This document shows positions 44,492-57,647 of a stretch of DNA of 64,000 nt, one piece after another. The position numbers and the translations under genes were made by a program. The notes beneath the pieces are model-generated. The model saw nothing but the letters and a program-made list of their open reading frames with translations, was not told where the DNA came from and made no database searches. This DNA comes from Melieria omissa. Taxonomy: Eukaryota; Arthropoda; Insecta; Diptera; Ulidiidae. The first letter of the stretch is position 1; each line of letters opens with the position of its first letter. The DNA is taken from NCBI GenBank assembly GCA_963971225.1, contig OZ020267.1, positions 152,201,920-152,265,919 of the forward strand. The letters are read 5' to 3'.

Positions 44492-46920
44492 TGGAATTCT
44501 TATGAGAATATGGTGGCGATATGATTAAAATGTTATTTGATGGTTCTTTAAGTATTCTGTTTAACTTTCTTAGTTGGCTGTAAAATCGCATTTTTGCATT
44601 TTAATCAGCACCAAGTCGCTTCAAACAATGATGCAGCACTTGAATTTGGCACTTCTGGTCCCTGACATAACCCAACTTTTTTTTCAACTTTTCATAATTT
44701 CCACAAGAGCTCTGTTCCCAACTTTGTTGGAAATCTTTTTAATCTCTAGGAGTTGAAGTTTTCTCATTATGCGAGTTAAGTTTGTTTTATTGTCTTTCAG
44801 GCTTTCAAATCCAAACATGTGACTCATCACACTTCAAGTCTGCAAGTCGTCTTGAATTTGTGATCTTCCCACAGCCTCGTCCACCTGTATTGGTGCCAAT
44901 GCTTACCTGACGTTTTCTACGAATTAGCAACAACTTAAATCTGATTCTGTGCACTGCGCGTGTCATCGTCAAGCGGCGTGCTGGAGCCGGCCAAGGCCAC
45001 TGCCACTTGCATTGAAGAATTTTCCTTGCATTGAGCATTCAATTAAAAATAAACTTATGACCAACGATCGAATCAGCATAATGAACCGCACCATTGCGCG
45101 ACACTGTCATCTCGCATAAATCTTTGACAAATTAATTACAATTGAATTTTAACGTAAATTATGCCAAAAGACAAAAGCGACTGCGACTGTGGCGATAAGC
45201 GATCGACAGCGGCAGCTGCGCTCTGCTGTGCGATTGCAATGCGCCGATAAGCGCCTCCACATTTCAACTATTCAACAAAAGTGTAAAACAACAACAACAA
45301 CAAAGTCAGCCATCACTTAAGTGGATAAATGGCAAAAAAGGTTTAGTCATGCTGTGTGTTTGCCGACAAATTGCTGAGAGCCAACCGAAAGCAAATACAA
45401 TAAATTCAAGCGCGCTGAATTGTATGTAAATAGAAGCAACAACAACAACAATGACAACAACAAAAGCAGCTGCAATAAACAGCACAAAGTCACTACTAAC
45501 AAGAACTACGTGTGCAACAACGCGCCCAGCCATAACAACAAATTGTTAACATAAATTACAATAAAATGCAAAATTAACCACGATAGCTGCCACGTCGCAT
45601 CCCGCCCACCGCCCATCGCACGACGCTACGCTCAGCAAAGCGAATTGCTGCTGCCAAGCGAAATGGCAAAATTGTTAGAGGATTAAGCGCGCAACAAGAC
45701 AAATAGTGGCTGGACGGACGAACAAACGGACGCGTCGCGCTCGAATGGACGTTTGTGTGCCCACGCAATGCCGCAGTGCCGCCAGCTGCCGCGCTACGCA
45801 CTCCAGCCACTTGTCCACAGTAGTCGGCAGGTCGTAAAATCAGCAGACTGCGTCGACAAAGCGCGTCGCGAACGCACAAGAAGGTAAAACTGCTACATAA
45901 ACGGCACATCCCAACAACAACAACAACTATTGCGGCATAAAAAATGCGTAAAAATGCAAAAAAAAATTGAATTCCAACTGCACCAATGGCCGCTGCCGCA
46001 AGACTATTCGCCCTTCGCTCCCCTCGGCCGCGGCCGCACTTAAAATGCTTTTACGCACTTTGCTGTCATTTGTATTTGTTGTATTTGTTGTTGTTGTGCG
46101 GGCTTTTGTCTTTTTCGCAATTGACAATTGTTACACAATAAACAGTTATTTCGGCTTTTGCGTTGATTAAATGCCATAAAAGAAAGGCCGCACATTTGCG
46201 ACCCCCAACAGCCGCGCCCCATCGACCGCGATGTGTCGCTGCCCGATGTGCTTCTTGCTTGCCACATGCTTCATTTCTTATTGCTTTGGTAGTTTTGTTG
46301 CTTTTATTGTTTTTTACTGGTCAAAGTAATTGAAGTACCAAAAAAAGTGACAAGGAGAAAACAATTTGAAATGAAAACGCAAGTAAAGTGACATCGGCAA
46401 TGCCTTGACATGCGAACCCGAGTGCGTGTGCGTGTGCGACTCGGGCTAAATGGACTGATGGGCCTGCGGGCAATAGTGCAAAAACTCTTTGCACCCTACA
46501 CACACACAGTGCGGCAGCAAACTGTTAGTCAACTGTCATAAAAAAATAAACAGAAAATGTATTTATTTACTGAATGAACTGAAATGAATGAAATTTATCA
46601 TAGTTGATGATCTCGAATGCCTAGACCCGAATATTCAAATAAAAATTAAATTTATGAAAATGCTTTTCCTTATTTTCTTGTAATTCATAGCTTTCAACAT
46701 CGCTATGCAAAAACAAATCAAATCTTTGAATGAACAAAAAACTCATTATTCACTTTTAACGGATGAGCCAATTCCTTTGTACTTTAACACAGTGTCTGAC
46801 CAGACCTATTACGTTTTTTAATACAAAGTTGCATAACTTTCTTCGGGTAAAACATCCAGTCAGGCAATCCTAACTGATGCATCAGTTATCACTTACTTGA
46901 TCTGTTGAAGCATACATAAA
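44492..46920. other. Host noncoding DNA
   Basis: Unique AT-rich sequence to 45050. 45080-46250 is GC-richer with CAA runs and CpG words. 46300-46520 has GC-rich unique sequence. Small frames such as 45574-45909 (minus) are without domain. No gene supported. Confidence 0.45.
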
Positions 46921-46922
46921 TA

Positions 46923-48228
46923 CACCGTGGCGACGAATAACTGTTACCTTTTTTCAAAGCGCTGCTGCGCCTATCGTATTAGGCCTAGACTTATTATTTT
47001 TTTTTTGTATTTTTTTTGTATCAATACTGTAAACAATACACTAGTTAGGCAACGAAATCATTTAGTGTAAACAATTTGAGAAGCATACACGCCAAACGAG
47101 AACTTGGGGTAAAATTAAATTTGAAGGGTGAAAACCCAAGGGTGATTGTTAAATCGCTAAAAAAACTGACAATCAACAAAATGTTTGTATATCGTACTAT
47201 AGCGCAGTTTAAGGAAACTAGAACCCTCAAAATCGCAAAAAAGATCGGTCGCAAAAGTACCGGAAGAACTCCAGAAATGGTGAAGAAAGTGCGTGAACTC
47301 ATGAGTCAAAATTGTGCGATTTCTGTAAGAAAGATGGCTAAAGACATGGGTGTGTGCCATAAAGCCGTACAAAATGTTATTAAAAAAAATTTGAAGATGA
47401 ACGCCTAAACAAAAAAAACCAATTCACGGTCTTACAGAGCGTCAAAAAATAATGAGAAAGAAAAGAAGTGATCAACTCCTTCGGCGGCACGCAAGCTGCG
47501 GAATAATTTTTTCGGATGCAAAACTCTTTTTGTTACAAGGCAGTCATAACGTTCAAAACGATTGTGTGTATGCAACAAGGATGGCTGATATCCCAACTCA
47601 TAAAAAAGCGATTGAGAGGTATCAAAACGTGTCCTCCGTTATGGTATGGGGAGCGATTTCTGCAGAAAGGCAAGTTTCCTCTTCTTTTTAACGAAAAAGG
47701 CGTAAAAATTATCGCAAACTACTACTTGGAAGAGGTTTTGAAAAGCATTTGTTGCCCCATGCCACGCAGTTATTTAGAAATGCACAATTTTGCTTCCAGC
47801 AAGATTCTGCTCCAGCTCACAAGGAAAAAATTGTTCAGAGCTGGTGTAAAGACGAACTTCCATGTTTTATTTCGGCAGATGAATGGCCATCCCTCTTCTC
47901 CGGATCTGAATCCATTGGATTTCTCTGTATGGGGTTTCATGCTGGACAAAATGAAGAACGTAAAACTCATGAAGATAGAAGAATTCAAGCGACGCCTTCA
48001 GAAGATATGGAATAAAATATCTGACGAAGTCGTGCGTGCCGCCTGCGCTGCCTTCCCAAAGCGTTTACGGCTGGTGAACAAAAACAAGGGTGAAAGATTT
48101 GAAATTAATAATTAAAAACTAAATGAAATAAGTACTGAAATAAATATAAAATATATATTTTTCAAAATCAATCACGGTCTTTTTTATTTTTAACAAAACG
48201 TTAGTAACAGTTATTCGTCGCCACGGTG
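46923..48228 (+). mobile_element. maT-family (DD37D) Tc1/mariner element, near full length
   Basis: 25-bp perfect TIRs (left begins CACCGTGGCGACGAATAACT, right is its inverse) are flanked by TA (46921-46922 and 48229-48230). Length 1306 bp is the usual size for the superfamily, and the transposase coding region is present end to end, disrupted by only a few lesions. The perfect TIRs make it the youngest-looking Tc1/mariner insertion in the window. Confidence 0.94.
47076..48115 (+). pseudogene. maT-like DD37D transposase, few frameshifts
   Basis: N-terminal DNA-binding region 47076-47400 (helix-turn-helix around VIVKSLKKLTINKMFVYRTI, linker KIGRKSTGRTPEMVKKV, second helix-turn-helix to KNLKMNA). 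Catalytic motifs: IIFSDAKLF with D at 47515-47517; VMVWGAIS near 47645; QQDSAPAHK with D at 47803-47805; SPDLNPLDFSVWG with D at 47918-47920. If one extra C after 47892 is discounted, 37 codons separate the last two aspartates, which is DD37D. Lesions seen: a stop/frameshift at ~47406, a frame change at ~47670 and that extra base. C-terminal FPKRLRLVNKNKG is intact. Confidence 0.9.
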
Positions 48229-48230
48229 TA

Positions 48231-51165
48231 TATACAACTATGTATGCATTGCACCAAACCCATCTTAGCGAAGTCTCCAACCATCCTGCTTTCACCTCTG
48301 GCCCTATGAGCGGTAGCTCACAGACAGTTGGGAAGGAGTGGTCAAACATAAATGAAATTTGGTACACAGTTAATGTATGAAATTTCAATGAGATCGCACC
48401 AAAAATTCGACCACCTTCCATACAAATGGATTCGAAAAAAACTTCATATTAACAATGAAAATTACACAGGGCAACCAATTTCCGAAGGAAAAAGTATGAA
48501 AAGTGATGAAAATGACGATGGCACATTTTTGCAATTATTTCGATGAGAATGGGAACCACGCCAAATAATTTGGCTGTGTTGCGTTATATGTTTTCGCTTT
48601 CATTTAACACCCAACTCGTTAGTTGATTTACGAAAAATGTGCATGTTTTTCTCATTAAATAAAACGCCTTGAAATTCCATATTTTCTGACTTTGAGGTCC
48701 AATTACCGCGGAATTTTAAAACTTATAAAAATAAATTACATTGGAAAAGAAGCCGTGAGGTGTTGTCAATGCCACAAAGAGAAAACCATGTCAACTGGTT
48801 CGTTGATTTAGAAATCGCAATCGAAAACGTGAAAAAGTCAGGGAAAATACGAAAAAGTGTCACGACCATTTTATGCGAAAACGGAAACTAAGTTTTAAAA
48901 ACGGCTTGCGGATTCAAAATCAAAATTACCCTAGAACCCAGAAAAGCCATTTTGCTGTTGATCAGTGTTATCTTAGTTTATAAAAGCTTCATTCAAAATA
49001 TTTGTATTTTAATATAAATTTATTTATAAATGTTTAATAGATAAAACGCGCTTTTTCCAAAAGTGATTGACAATAAAATCTCGATTAATTGTTCCACAGC
49101 TCAGCACAGAAGTTGCTCTTAGAGGGTTAATTACTAATTTTTCCTCCCGAGAGAAGTAATCAAGTAATCAAAAAATGAATATATATAAGCGACTATATCT
49201 TCCAATTACTTATACCGCACTTCAACTTCGTCAACACTGCCCGCACAGCAGCCAAGTTGTTTGATTTCGTTGTGTTTTTTACTTATAAATTTTTATGTTT
49301 TTTGTTTACTCTGCAAATGCTTTGGGCGGCATTTGGTTTCGTGCCTTTCGGTTTTATTGTCAACCCGAAATTGGTTAAAATTGGTTTCGGTTTGCTTGAC
49401 AGTTGGTTTTATCTGTTCAACAACTGCGCTCGGCTCCCCTCGACGCGCCTCACGGCAAACCGCCGCAAGCAAATGATATCGTCCGCAGCCGCAGTCGACT
49501 GGTTCATGGCTTGTTGCGGGCATTTGACGTTTGGTCGTTGTCGTTGTCGTCTGCAGTCAATTGTTATAATGTTTATTGCTGCTACTTGACTGTTGCTGTC
49601 GTTGCTGCCAGGCACATTGTTCTTATTGTTGTTGTTACTGTCACCATTTGTGCTTTAAACGTTTCGCTTAAGCTGCTTCCGAGTTCGCATCTATTGGCGC
49701 TTCTTGCCTTGCTTCCACGCCCATTGTTTTTGGCAGCTATTGTTGTTGTTGTTGTGGGTGCAACAGTTGTCATTCTGTTGCTCACCTTACCTTCTGCGCC
49801 GTTCTGCTAATGACCCATTTTACAGTCGAGTGATTTAAAGTCAGCGTCGCAACGTGGGAGTGGATCACAGTCTTAAGGTTAATTGTTGTTGGCGCATTTT
49901 ACTTAAATTTATGTTATGGCTTAGTTTCACCAAAAGACCACAAACGCCGAGTGCGCATGAGCGGCCATTGTCAAATCGCAGATGGCCAACAAAGAGTTGT
50001 TGGTGGCAATGACTCAAGTCGCCGCTCCTAATCGCGACACGTGCTTCCTGTTTCACGTTGGCGCAATGCATTCGGCGGCAGGCGGCAACAGCCGCTTCTC
50101 ATTAAGTCATTACGAGCGCACATCGCGTCCAAGTGCGGCAAACGCCGCAGTTCGATTCCGCTGGGAACTGCAGCGACAAGATTTACGGCCAATGCGCATT
50201 GAATAGGCATTAAGAGTGCCATAAAAATTATCGCTGCAAAATTATAGGAACGCAATTATGGTAATTAGAAGTGCACGAGTGCAAAGCGGCGCGCGATGGT
50301 GCGGAAGTGTGCGGCCACCGATCGAGCGAGCGAGCTGCCGCAGTGAGCAGCAGCCAGCGAGCAGAACGTTGTGCCGACGTTGTTGTTGCTTTAGCTATTG
50401 GAGGCGATTTGCTCGCATCAGTTTTGCATACAGTTGAAATGATTGTTGATGATGTCGATGATTGGCATGGAAAATTGCATAATTGCAATAAGAAAAATTA
50501 AATGAAAGACGTGGCAATGACGGCGAATTAAGCAGTTGCCGGGCGCACGTAACGTGGCGGCCGACAGTCGCCATAACTATTCGCTCGTTTCGGGCAGATA
50601 ATGAGGAAATCAAGCAGCAAGAACAACTACTCGAGCGAACAACTAACGAGCGACGGCAAGAAGCTCGACAAAGCAGGAAACCGCTGCAGCGGACACGCCA
50701 TGTGAGTGGCTGTGAAAATCCGCACAGCGAACACAAATTGCACACAAATTGCAACAATCGAAAGGGAAAAAGAAAAGCCGCAAAAATGCAATAGTAGTAG
50801 TTAATGTTTGTGTGTGTGTGTGTATGTGAGTGTAGAAGTGTCGAGCAGTCCAACTCGGTGGCTTCAAGTTTGCCTTCTGCCTTCTACGTGTGTAATTGCA
50901 CAGCAACAACACTCAGCAATAAAAGTACACAAATATTTGTTGTACATCGATGTGAGACACATGTCAAGTGCTTGAGAAAAAAAACACCATGTAACGCCTC
51001 TGAACAGGGTGTGAAAGCCATAACAATAACAACAACAAAAACTTCGCCAACAAGTTGATTGCTTCCCGTGTAAATATGGAACTTACAAGTCGAATAACAA
51101 AATACTTGAAAAAATCGAAATAGAGGCAAAGACAACTTTTTCATTTCTGTCCATTTTGGTTTCTG
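48231..51165. other. Host noncoding DNA
   Basis: 48240-49200 is AT-rich and may include unrecognised repeat ('aaatttggtacacagttaatg' type phrases). 49250-50700 is GC/TTG-rich with CpG words and CAA/TTG runs. The 110-152-codon frames here overlap on both strands and are rich in Val/Leu or Arg/Ala repeats, with no domain. Confidence 0.45.
50803..50830. repeat. (TG)n microsatellite
   Basis: About ten TG units followed by TATGTGAGTGTAG in noncoding DNA. Confidence 0.85.
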
Positions 51166-51179
51166 TTTTAAGGTTAGGT

Positions 51180-51960
51180 GAGGCACTGATTCATTCGGTG
51201 GTCAAAAAAGAAATATTCTACGACTCAAAAATATGAAGAACCCCATGGGTGGAAGTTTCTTTATGGTTAGTTTATTTTGATTCTTCGTTCAAGTATTATC
51301 CGAGAAAGTCTCATTCTGTTGTTCGAAAATCTGAAAGCACCCTTAAAGTGAGAATGTCTTGGGATTAGAACAATTTTGTTTTTCCATCAAAGTTGAGTGA
51401 GGTTACCTATTAGTCAGAAAGTGCACTAAGTATCCGAAAAAGTCTTTTTCTGTTGTTCGAAAATCTGAAAAAACCCATAAAGTGGGAATGTCTTAGGATT
51501 AGAACAATTTTGTTCTTCGTTAAGGTTGAGTAAGGTCACCGATCTATCAGGAAGGGCACTAAGTATCCGAAAAAGTCGCATTCTGTTGTTCGAAAATCTG
51601 AAAAAAACCTATGGGATCTTAAAATGAGAATATTTTTGTTCTTTCTTTAAGCTTCAGTGAGGTCACCGATCAATCATTAAGTGCACTAAGTGTCCGAAAA
51701 AGTATTTTTCTGTTGTTCGAAAAACTGAAAAACCCCATAAAGTGGGCATGTCTTAGGATTAGAACAATTTTGTTCTTCCATTAAGGTTGAGTGAGGTCAC
51801 CGATCAATCAGGAAGTGCACTAAGTTTCCGAAAAAATCTCATTTTATTGTTCGAAAATCTGAAAATACCATGAAGTGAGAATATCTTAAGATTAGAACAA
51901 TTTTGTTCTTCCGTTAAGGTGGACTGAGGTCATCGATCAATCAGGAAGTGCAGTCGATGG
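51180..51960. repeat. Tandem array, ~132-bp unit, about 6 copies
   Basis: The anchor 'tgttgttcgaaaatctgaaa' or its variants begins at 51317, 51451, 51584, 51711 and 51845 (spacings 134, 133, 127, 134). Each unit also contains 'ggattagaacaattttgttcttc', 'gttgagtgaggtcaccgatcaatcagg' and 'aagtgcactaagtNtccgaaaaagt'. A more diverged partial unit precedes the first. No coding capacity. The monomer resembles a short satellite. Confidence 0.9.
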
Positions 51961-52084
51961 CCAAAAGAGACATTTAACCAAAGAATATTTGGAGCGTCGG
52001 ATGAATGTGGTCAATCTAATCCAATCCAGTAACCACCAAATATAATTTATCCCACCGGCTACCAGCAAGAAGCTGCAACATTTG

Positions 52085-53210
52085 TTTTGAACTGCTTTTC
52101 AGGATATGTTACAGACACTATTTCCTTTCGAACTGATTTCGAATTGCCCTAAAAACTCAATAAAATGTTTTTCGATCCATTCCTGGAGATGTTACAGATC
52201 TCATTTCCTTACTTTTGTTTCTTCCTTCTTAGGCAACTACAGCTTTCCTACTGATTTCGAACTGACTTACGAACTCAATAAAAAGTGTTTTTCGATCCAT
52301 TCATGGATAACATCTTTAAGCCATTTTCTTACTATTTCTTTCTTTCTGGTTTCGAACTGCCTTTCGGGACTACTGGGATAATACGTCCCAGCAAGTTTTT
52401 AATGCCCCTCAAAACAATTATTCAAATCGTACGAACCACGTAAAATATTTTTTCGATTTCGGTGATCCCGGATAAAAGGATGATTTTAGATTTTGTGAGC
52501 ATCCAATATAATTTTCTAACCCCAACATTCATAGAATAAGAATATTTCTTTTGAGGGTATTTTGGATTTCAAAATTAAACTCCGTCCCGAAAGGGTTAAG
52601 AACTCAATAAAATCATTTCCTTCCATTCTTGGAGATGTTACAGAACCTATTTCGCTACTTTTTCTTCCTTTCTGGGCAACCCCACCTTTCTTACTGATTT
52701 CAAACTGAGAGTTCTTGAGTTGAGTTCTTAATAAAATGTTTTTCGTTCCATCCTTGGCGATGTTACAGAACCTATTTCCTTACTATTTCTTCCTTTCTGG
52801 GCAGCCCAAACTTTCTTATTGACTTCAAGCTGCCTTAAGAACTCATTCAAATAGTTGTCGATCCATTCCTGGAGATGTCCTATTTCCTTACTATTCTTTT
52901 CTAGGCATCCCGAACTTTCTTACTGATTACGAATTGCCTTAAGAACTCAATATAATGTTTTTTGATCTATTCCTGGAGATGTTACTGATCCCATGTCCTT
53001 ACTGTGGTTTCTTCTTTTCCAGGCAACTCCACCTTTCCTACTGATTTCGAACTGCCTTAAGAACTCAATGAAATGTTTTTCGTTCCTTCCTTGGAGATGT
53101 TACAGAACCTATTTCCTTACTATTTCTTCCTTTCTAGGCAACTCCACCTTTCCTACTGATGACAAACTGCCTTACGAACTCAATGAAATATTTTTCGTTC
53201 CTTCCAGCAC
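52085..53210. repeat. Tandem array, ~115-bp unit, about 9 copies, split by a TTAA element
   Basis: Unit: 'ctggagatgttacagaacctatttccttactatttcttcctttctgggcaactccacctttcctactgatttcgaactgcc' plus 'ttaagaactcaataaaatgtttttcgatccatt' (given in parts). The 'gaactcaat' anchor recurs near 52155, 52270, 52600, 52720, 52838, 52944, 53060 and 53175. Translations give repetitive SNCLKNS-type peptides with no domain. A MITE (52370-52595) interrupts the third unit. It follows closely the unrelated array at 51180-51960. Confidence 0.88.
52370..52595. mobile_element. TTAA-type (piggyBac-like) MITE inserted in the tandem array
   Basis: The right end GTCCCGAAAGGG is followed by TTAA (52596-52599). The left end reads CCTTTCGGGAC directly joined to array sequence 'gaactg'. 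Array units elsewhere read 'actgccTTAAgaactc', so the TTAA inside the monomer was the target. The left TTAA plus first bases are missing, consistent with a small deletion between the repeated CCT in 'gCCTtaacCCTttcggg'. TIR CCTTTCGGGAC matches 11 of 11. Confidence 0.85.
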
Positions 53211-53845
53211 CCAAAATTTTGCTATGTGGACATCGCGTCTGGTCTCTTTTGAAAACCATACCTTTCGTCAACACATCACTCTATATATCTCTCTCTTTCT
53301 ATCTCTCACTCTCATGTCTCTGGCGTAGCTCTCAATTAGACTTAATTAAAAATCGCATTTTTTTCACCTCTTCAACATGCGCCACGCTGCGTGTTTGCAA
53401 ATATGCTGTCATGGTTGTTGGTTTTGCTGCTTCATTGTTGTTGTTGTTGTCATAGCTGCTATTATCGTTGCCTAGCTGGCAGCTGAAGGTTAAGGTTGCA
53501 ATTTTTCTCTACTCATATTAAAAATTCTCCACACACTAAGAACGTCTGAATGCGGCACAATTGTTGCTCGTCATTGCTTTGCTGCTGTTGCTGCTGCTGC
53601 CGCGCAATCGTCGTGCAATTGCATGTTGTTGGCAATTTCTGAAAAACACAACACACACTCATACACGACAAATAGTTGCGCACACTTGCAAAAAAAAAAA
53701 TTCAACAAAATATATAAAAATCGTTTAATTTAATGTTCGAAATGATGTTGCGGCCAATTGCCGGCTGCCTGCAATCGAGCGACGTAGTCTTTCTGCGCGC
53801 TTTCATCAGTTTATTTTTGTATTTTTTACTTTAGTTTCGACTTTA

Positions 53846-53895
53846 TGGATTTATTTTTAGTTTTATTTCTAGTTTTATTTTTAGTTTTATTTTTA
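53846..53895. repeat. Short tandem repeat, 12-bp unit
   Basis: Four copies of 'ttttatttNtag' in a row, ending in 'ttagtgtagg'. Confidence 0.85.
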
Positions 53896-55023
53896 GTTAG
53901 TGTAGGTTAGATTGCGGCAGCGATAAGGCGCTCAGCTCCATGGAACACGGCGCTTGCATTGTGGCTGATCGATGAGGACAAATGCAAACACCTACAGCTA
54001 CAGTGGCAATAACGACAACAACAACTATTACTGCATGATGGCAAGCAGCAGCGTTGGCATTCGCTCAAATTGTGCAATTAACGATTGGAAAATTTGTGGG
54101 CTTGTGTGAATTTATCTGTGAGAATTTTGCATTATTTTCGAAAAGTCACAACGGCTGACTTGGGTGGATTAGTTGGCTTAAAGCATTAGTTGGCAGCAAA
54201 GACAGAGATCAGTTGATGAATTTTTGAAGAAACCACTGATTGATCATGAAAACGTGAGCTTCGATATAACAACTTTGCATGCGAAATTGTAAACTATTCT
54301 AATTTCAATAGTTTTCAACCCGACAAGTTGACCAACTAAATTAAAAAATATTCTCACTCAACCATAAAACTTAAGTTGTAAAAATTCGTCTTCCACTCAC
54401 TTCGGGAGCGCAACTATTGAAGCTCATCAATAAACAGCAAATACTAAATTTTATTTCAAAACATAAACAACAACAACAAACACTATAAAAGCCCATAAAA
54501 TCAATGCTAAACATAATAAAATTCCTATTAGTTAATTATGCCAACATTTAGAATCATCAACCGAAATTCATTTGGCAGCCGCATAAAACCCAGTTCGGCC
54601 ACAGTTCGCCGCATTTTTATGCTTTAATTATGAAAGCGGCTCCAAAGCTGCTCAACAACTGAGCTGAGTGATACCATTCCGTCGGTCGCTGCAAACTCTC
54701 ATAAAAAGTGCTAAATTAAATTTATATTAAAAGCAAAACCTTCAACTCCACTTCGGACACAAAAGCGGCGCATCTGCGGAAAATTCAACAAAATTAATTT
54801 TGTATTAATATACAAAACAACAACAACAAAAACAACAACAAAATGAACAAAGAAGCAAAAAATCGTAATAAAATATAATATTTCGCTTAAATTGTATGTC
54901 GGTTGTTATTGCTGCTGTGGCCGCTGCATGTAATTTCATTGGCCATGGCAGCAGTCAGTCGACCAGGCCGTAACCTTCACAGCAAAAATTCTTGCACGCC
55001 TGTTAAGCTGCATCCCTCCATGT

Positions 55024-55050
55024 GTTTGTTTGTGTGTGTGTGTGTGTGCA
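55024..55050. repeat. (TG)n microsatellite
   Basis: TTTG-interrupted TG run of about ten units in noncoding DNA. Confidence 0.85.
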
Positions 55051-57064
55051 TATGCCAAAAAGGCCATCGGCCAGCCGGCGCGCAACCTGATCACTTTCAA
55101 TTTTTTGGCTACCCCAGTTGAACCGCTTTGCATCATTAACAACTTCTACGCACTTCTACTGTCGCAGCTTCTTGTTGTCGCCGTTGCTTCTTTTGCTTAA
55201 TCTGCCACCTGAAGTTGTGCGGCTGCTTTTGCCGAGTTCTTCGTTTCGTTTCATTTTCGCTTGCGAGCCGACCAAAATAAGCGAAAAGCGCCAAGCTGCA
55301 CAGAAACCACTTTGTCCGCTGTTGTCCCATTATGGGCAAATGTTGCCGCCGGTGTTGGTGCGCTTGCTGGTGTTGCCATAAACATTCAAAAACGCAACCC
55401 AAAAAGACAACATCAACAGCAAAAGAAGCTGCTCCAGTGTCACTCACACACACAGACACACACAATCAAGGTTAACCACGTGAGCCGTTGTTACCGGCTG
55501 CTGCTGACAAGATGGAAAATTTTCTTTATTTAATTTTCTTATTTGTTCACCGACACATGTGGCAGCACTTCCTTCGGAGATTTCATTTGCTCTGCGGGCA
55601 TTATTTAATTTTACTTTACACTTTTATGCAAATATTTATGTAAAGCGTTGCAGCAGCAGAGGACGTTACACCCAACGGAATTGGCTAAGAGAAACATTGA
55701 TCAAAGTTGCTGGCATATGTTGGCGCTTAGTAAAGGCTTCGTATGAGGCTTCTTCTTAAGAAGCTCGAGTTCTTGAAGCATCATTACTCTAACTTTATTG
55801 GTTCGAAGCTTATTGAAGATAGAAATTATTGAAAGGAAGCTGCAATTCTAATAAACTACAAAAATTCTAATTTATTTGAATATCAGTAATTTAAACATTA
55901 AAAAGATACAAAATCAATGAAGCTAGAATAATAAAATTTCGACACGTGATCAAGGAGATTTTGGGTTTTAACATACTTACTTTTCAAGAAAATTCTATAT
56001 AAATTTTCAAGGATACGAAGGATTAAAATTTTCAAAGGACCTTTTTCATATCATTTTTTTAAAAATAGATAAAAATCAAAAATCAATTTTATTTACATTC
56101 TTGAGACTTTCCTCTTTAATTTGATATACATATCGCCATATTCTAACGAGGTTACGTAATTTTTATATATTTGTTTTATTTTTTATGCCCTTCAAAATTT
56201 TGAAGTCCTTTTTGTTTACGTCGATGCGCGGCGGAGCGGTGGAAATCAAACGCGGGTTGTTGTTTAGGAGTTCTTTATTAGTCGACGGGTGAATATCGAT
56301 TAGTACATTGAACATTAAACGATACAAACGGCCGCAGCCGGGGAGCAGAAAATAGGGGAAATAGGAAACATGAGTACAAAAGGAGAAGGAAAGGAAGGGA
56401 TTAGAGGTGGGATCGACAGATCACTTGACACAACACTCATTTAGCCACTTTTAAAAAGACAAAAGATATATAAATGAAAAACTAAGTACGCAGTATTAGT
56501 ATGTTTGGTCTCTAGTCTCACGCAAAAATGGATTTTTTCCGGTGAAAATTATTTTTAATTTTTGTCGCACAGTGTTTCAGTCTTAAAGACGTGAACCTTA
56601 CTGTTGAGAGAACAGTCATCTCTAGACAAGTGGTATGTCTATACTTGATATTAGAAAGCGGTGACTCAAACCTATGATTCTCTTACTCTGATTCAACAAT
56701 AAAATGAAAAAAGTGAAGCTGTATAAAGCAATCAGTTGAAGCCTGTTAAGAGACGGTTGGATACTCCCTCACAAGTAGCAAGCAATAGAAGGTACAATGG
56801 ACTTTTTGGCGATACAAGTAAAAATCCCTTCTCAATCTCTTCTCTATACACAAGCCTCTTCGTAGACTCGTTCGAGCAGCGAGACGGCATCCATCAGGTA
56901 GTACATTACTAATCGAATTCCTTCCTCTGTAAGGCCCAAAAGTAGATAAAGCACCGAAGAACTTCCAATGAGATCTTTATTTCCAAGCTCCTTCCTTATG
57001 TACGTATTAGGTTTAATTAGTTTACGCTACCGGATTTGAACTCTTTTGAGTTCTTAACGATACC

Positions 57065-57200
57065 CAGTGGCACACACTTAGGGGTTTTTGGTTAAAATCT
57101 CCCAAATATCTGTTTGTTACAAACATTTCGGGTAACAAATATGGTTTCAAATGTTATTGGTCTCCAGAGTTTTGCCCCTAAATGAAATCCTATGTATGTG
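57065..57200. repeat. Dispersed repeat, 'atatggtttcaaat' family, copy 2
   Basis: Begins CAGTGGCACACACTTAGGGG and contains 'aacaaatatggtttcaaatgttattg' and 'taaatgaaatcctatg'. It aligns in order to 7712-7860 and 60895-61030. Class unresolved (hAT-like ends suspected, duplication not demonstrated). Confidence 0.55.
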
Positions 57201-57647
57201 TACCTGAGGCGATTCCAAGTGGAATTTAATCATGTTTTGAGCTGGTGGGATTGTAGCGAATTTTAGGATTTTTAGTTGGGAACCCATTCAACTCAGAAAG
57301 ATACGGGACTCCCAGATGGATAATGTAAGATCTTTCGATCATAATCTGCCAAAACACAGACTGAGATTTAAGATATTTTTCGAAATATATATTTTAAACT
57401 TTGATCAACATTTTCCCTCTAACACACAGTTCGCATGGGAGCAGTGACGCACAACATATGGTAACCTCTCTGGAATTGCCGCAACAGTTGACGCCTGCGC
57501 TTCATTGAAATGTTAAATTCATTATTTCATTGCTTGGTTTTCAACACATTCTGGCAGCCTTTTCACAAGTAAAACATCATTTAAATCTTTCAAGAAACCA
57601 AAACAAGAAAACTCTGAAACGACCATCGACTGAACGATGAACGGTTT

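Larger units (their letters stand above)
53215..57050. other. Host noncoding DNA
   Basis: Contains CT-rich and TTG-rich runs (53280-53450), a 12-bp 'ttttatttttag' tandem (53846-53895), unique AT/GC mixed sequence (53900-54900), a (TG)n run (55030-55048), a GC-richer block (54900-55500) and AT-rich sequence to 57050. A purine-rich stretch lies at 56340-56410. No gene or transposon ends recognised. Confidence 0.45.
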
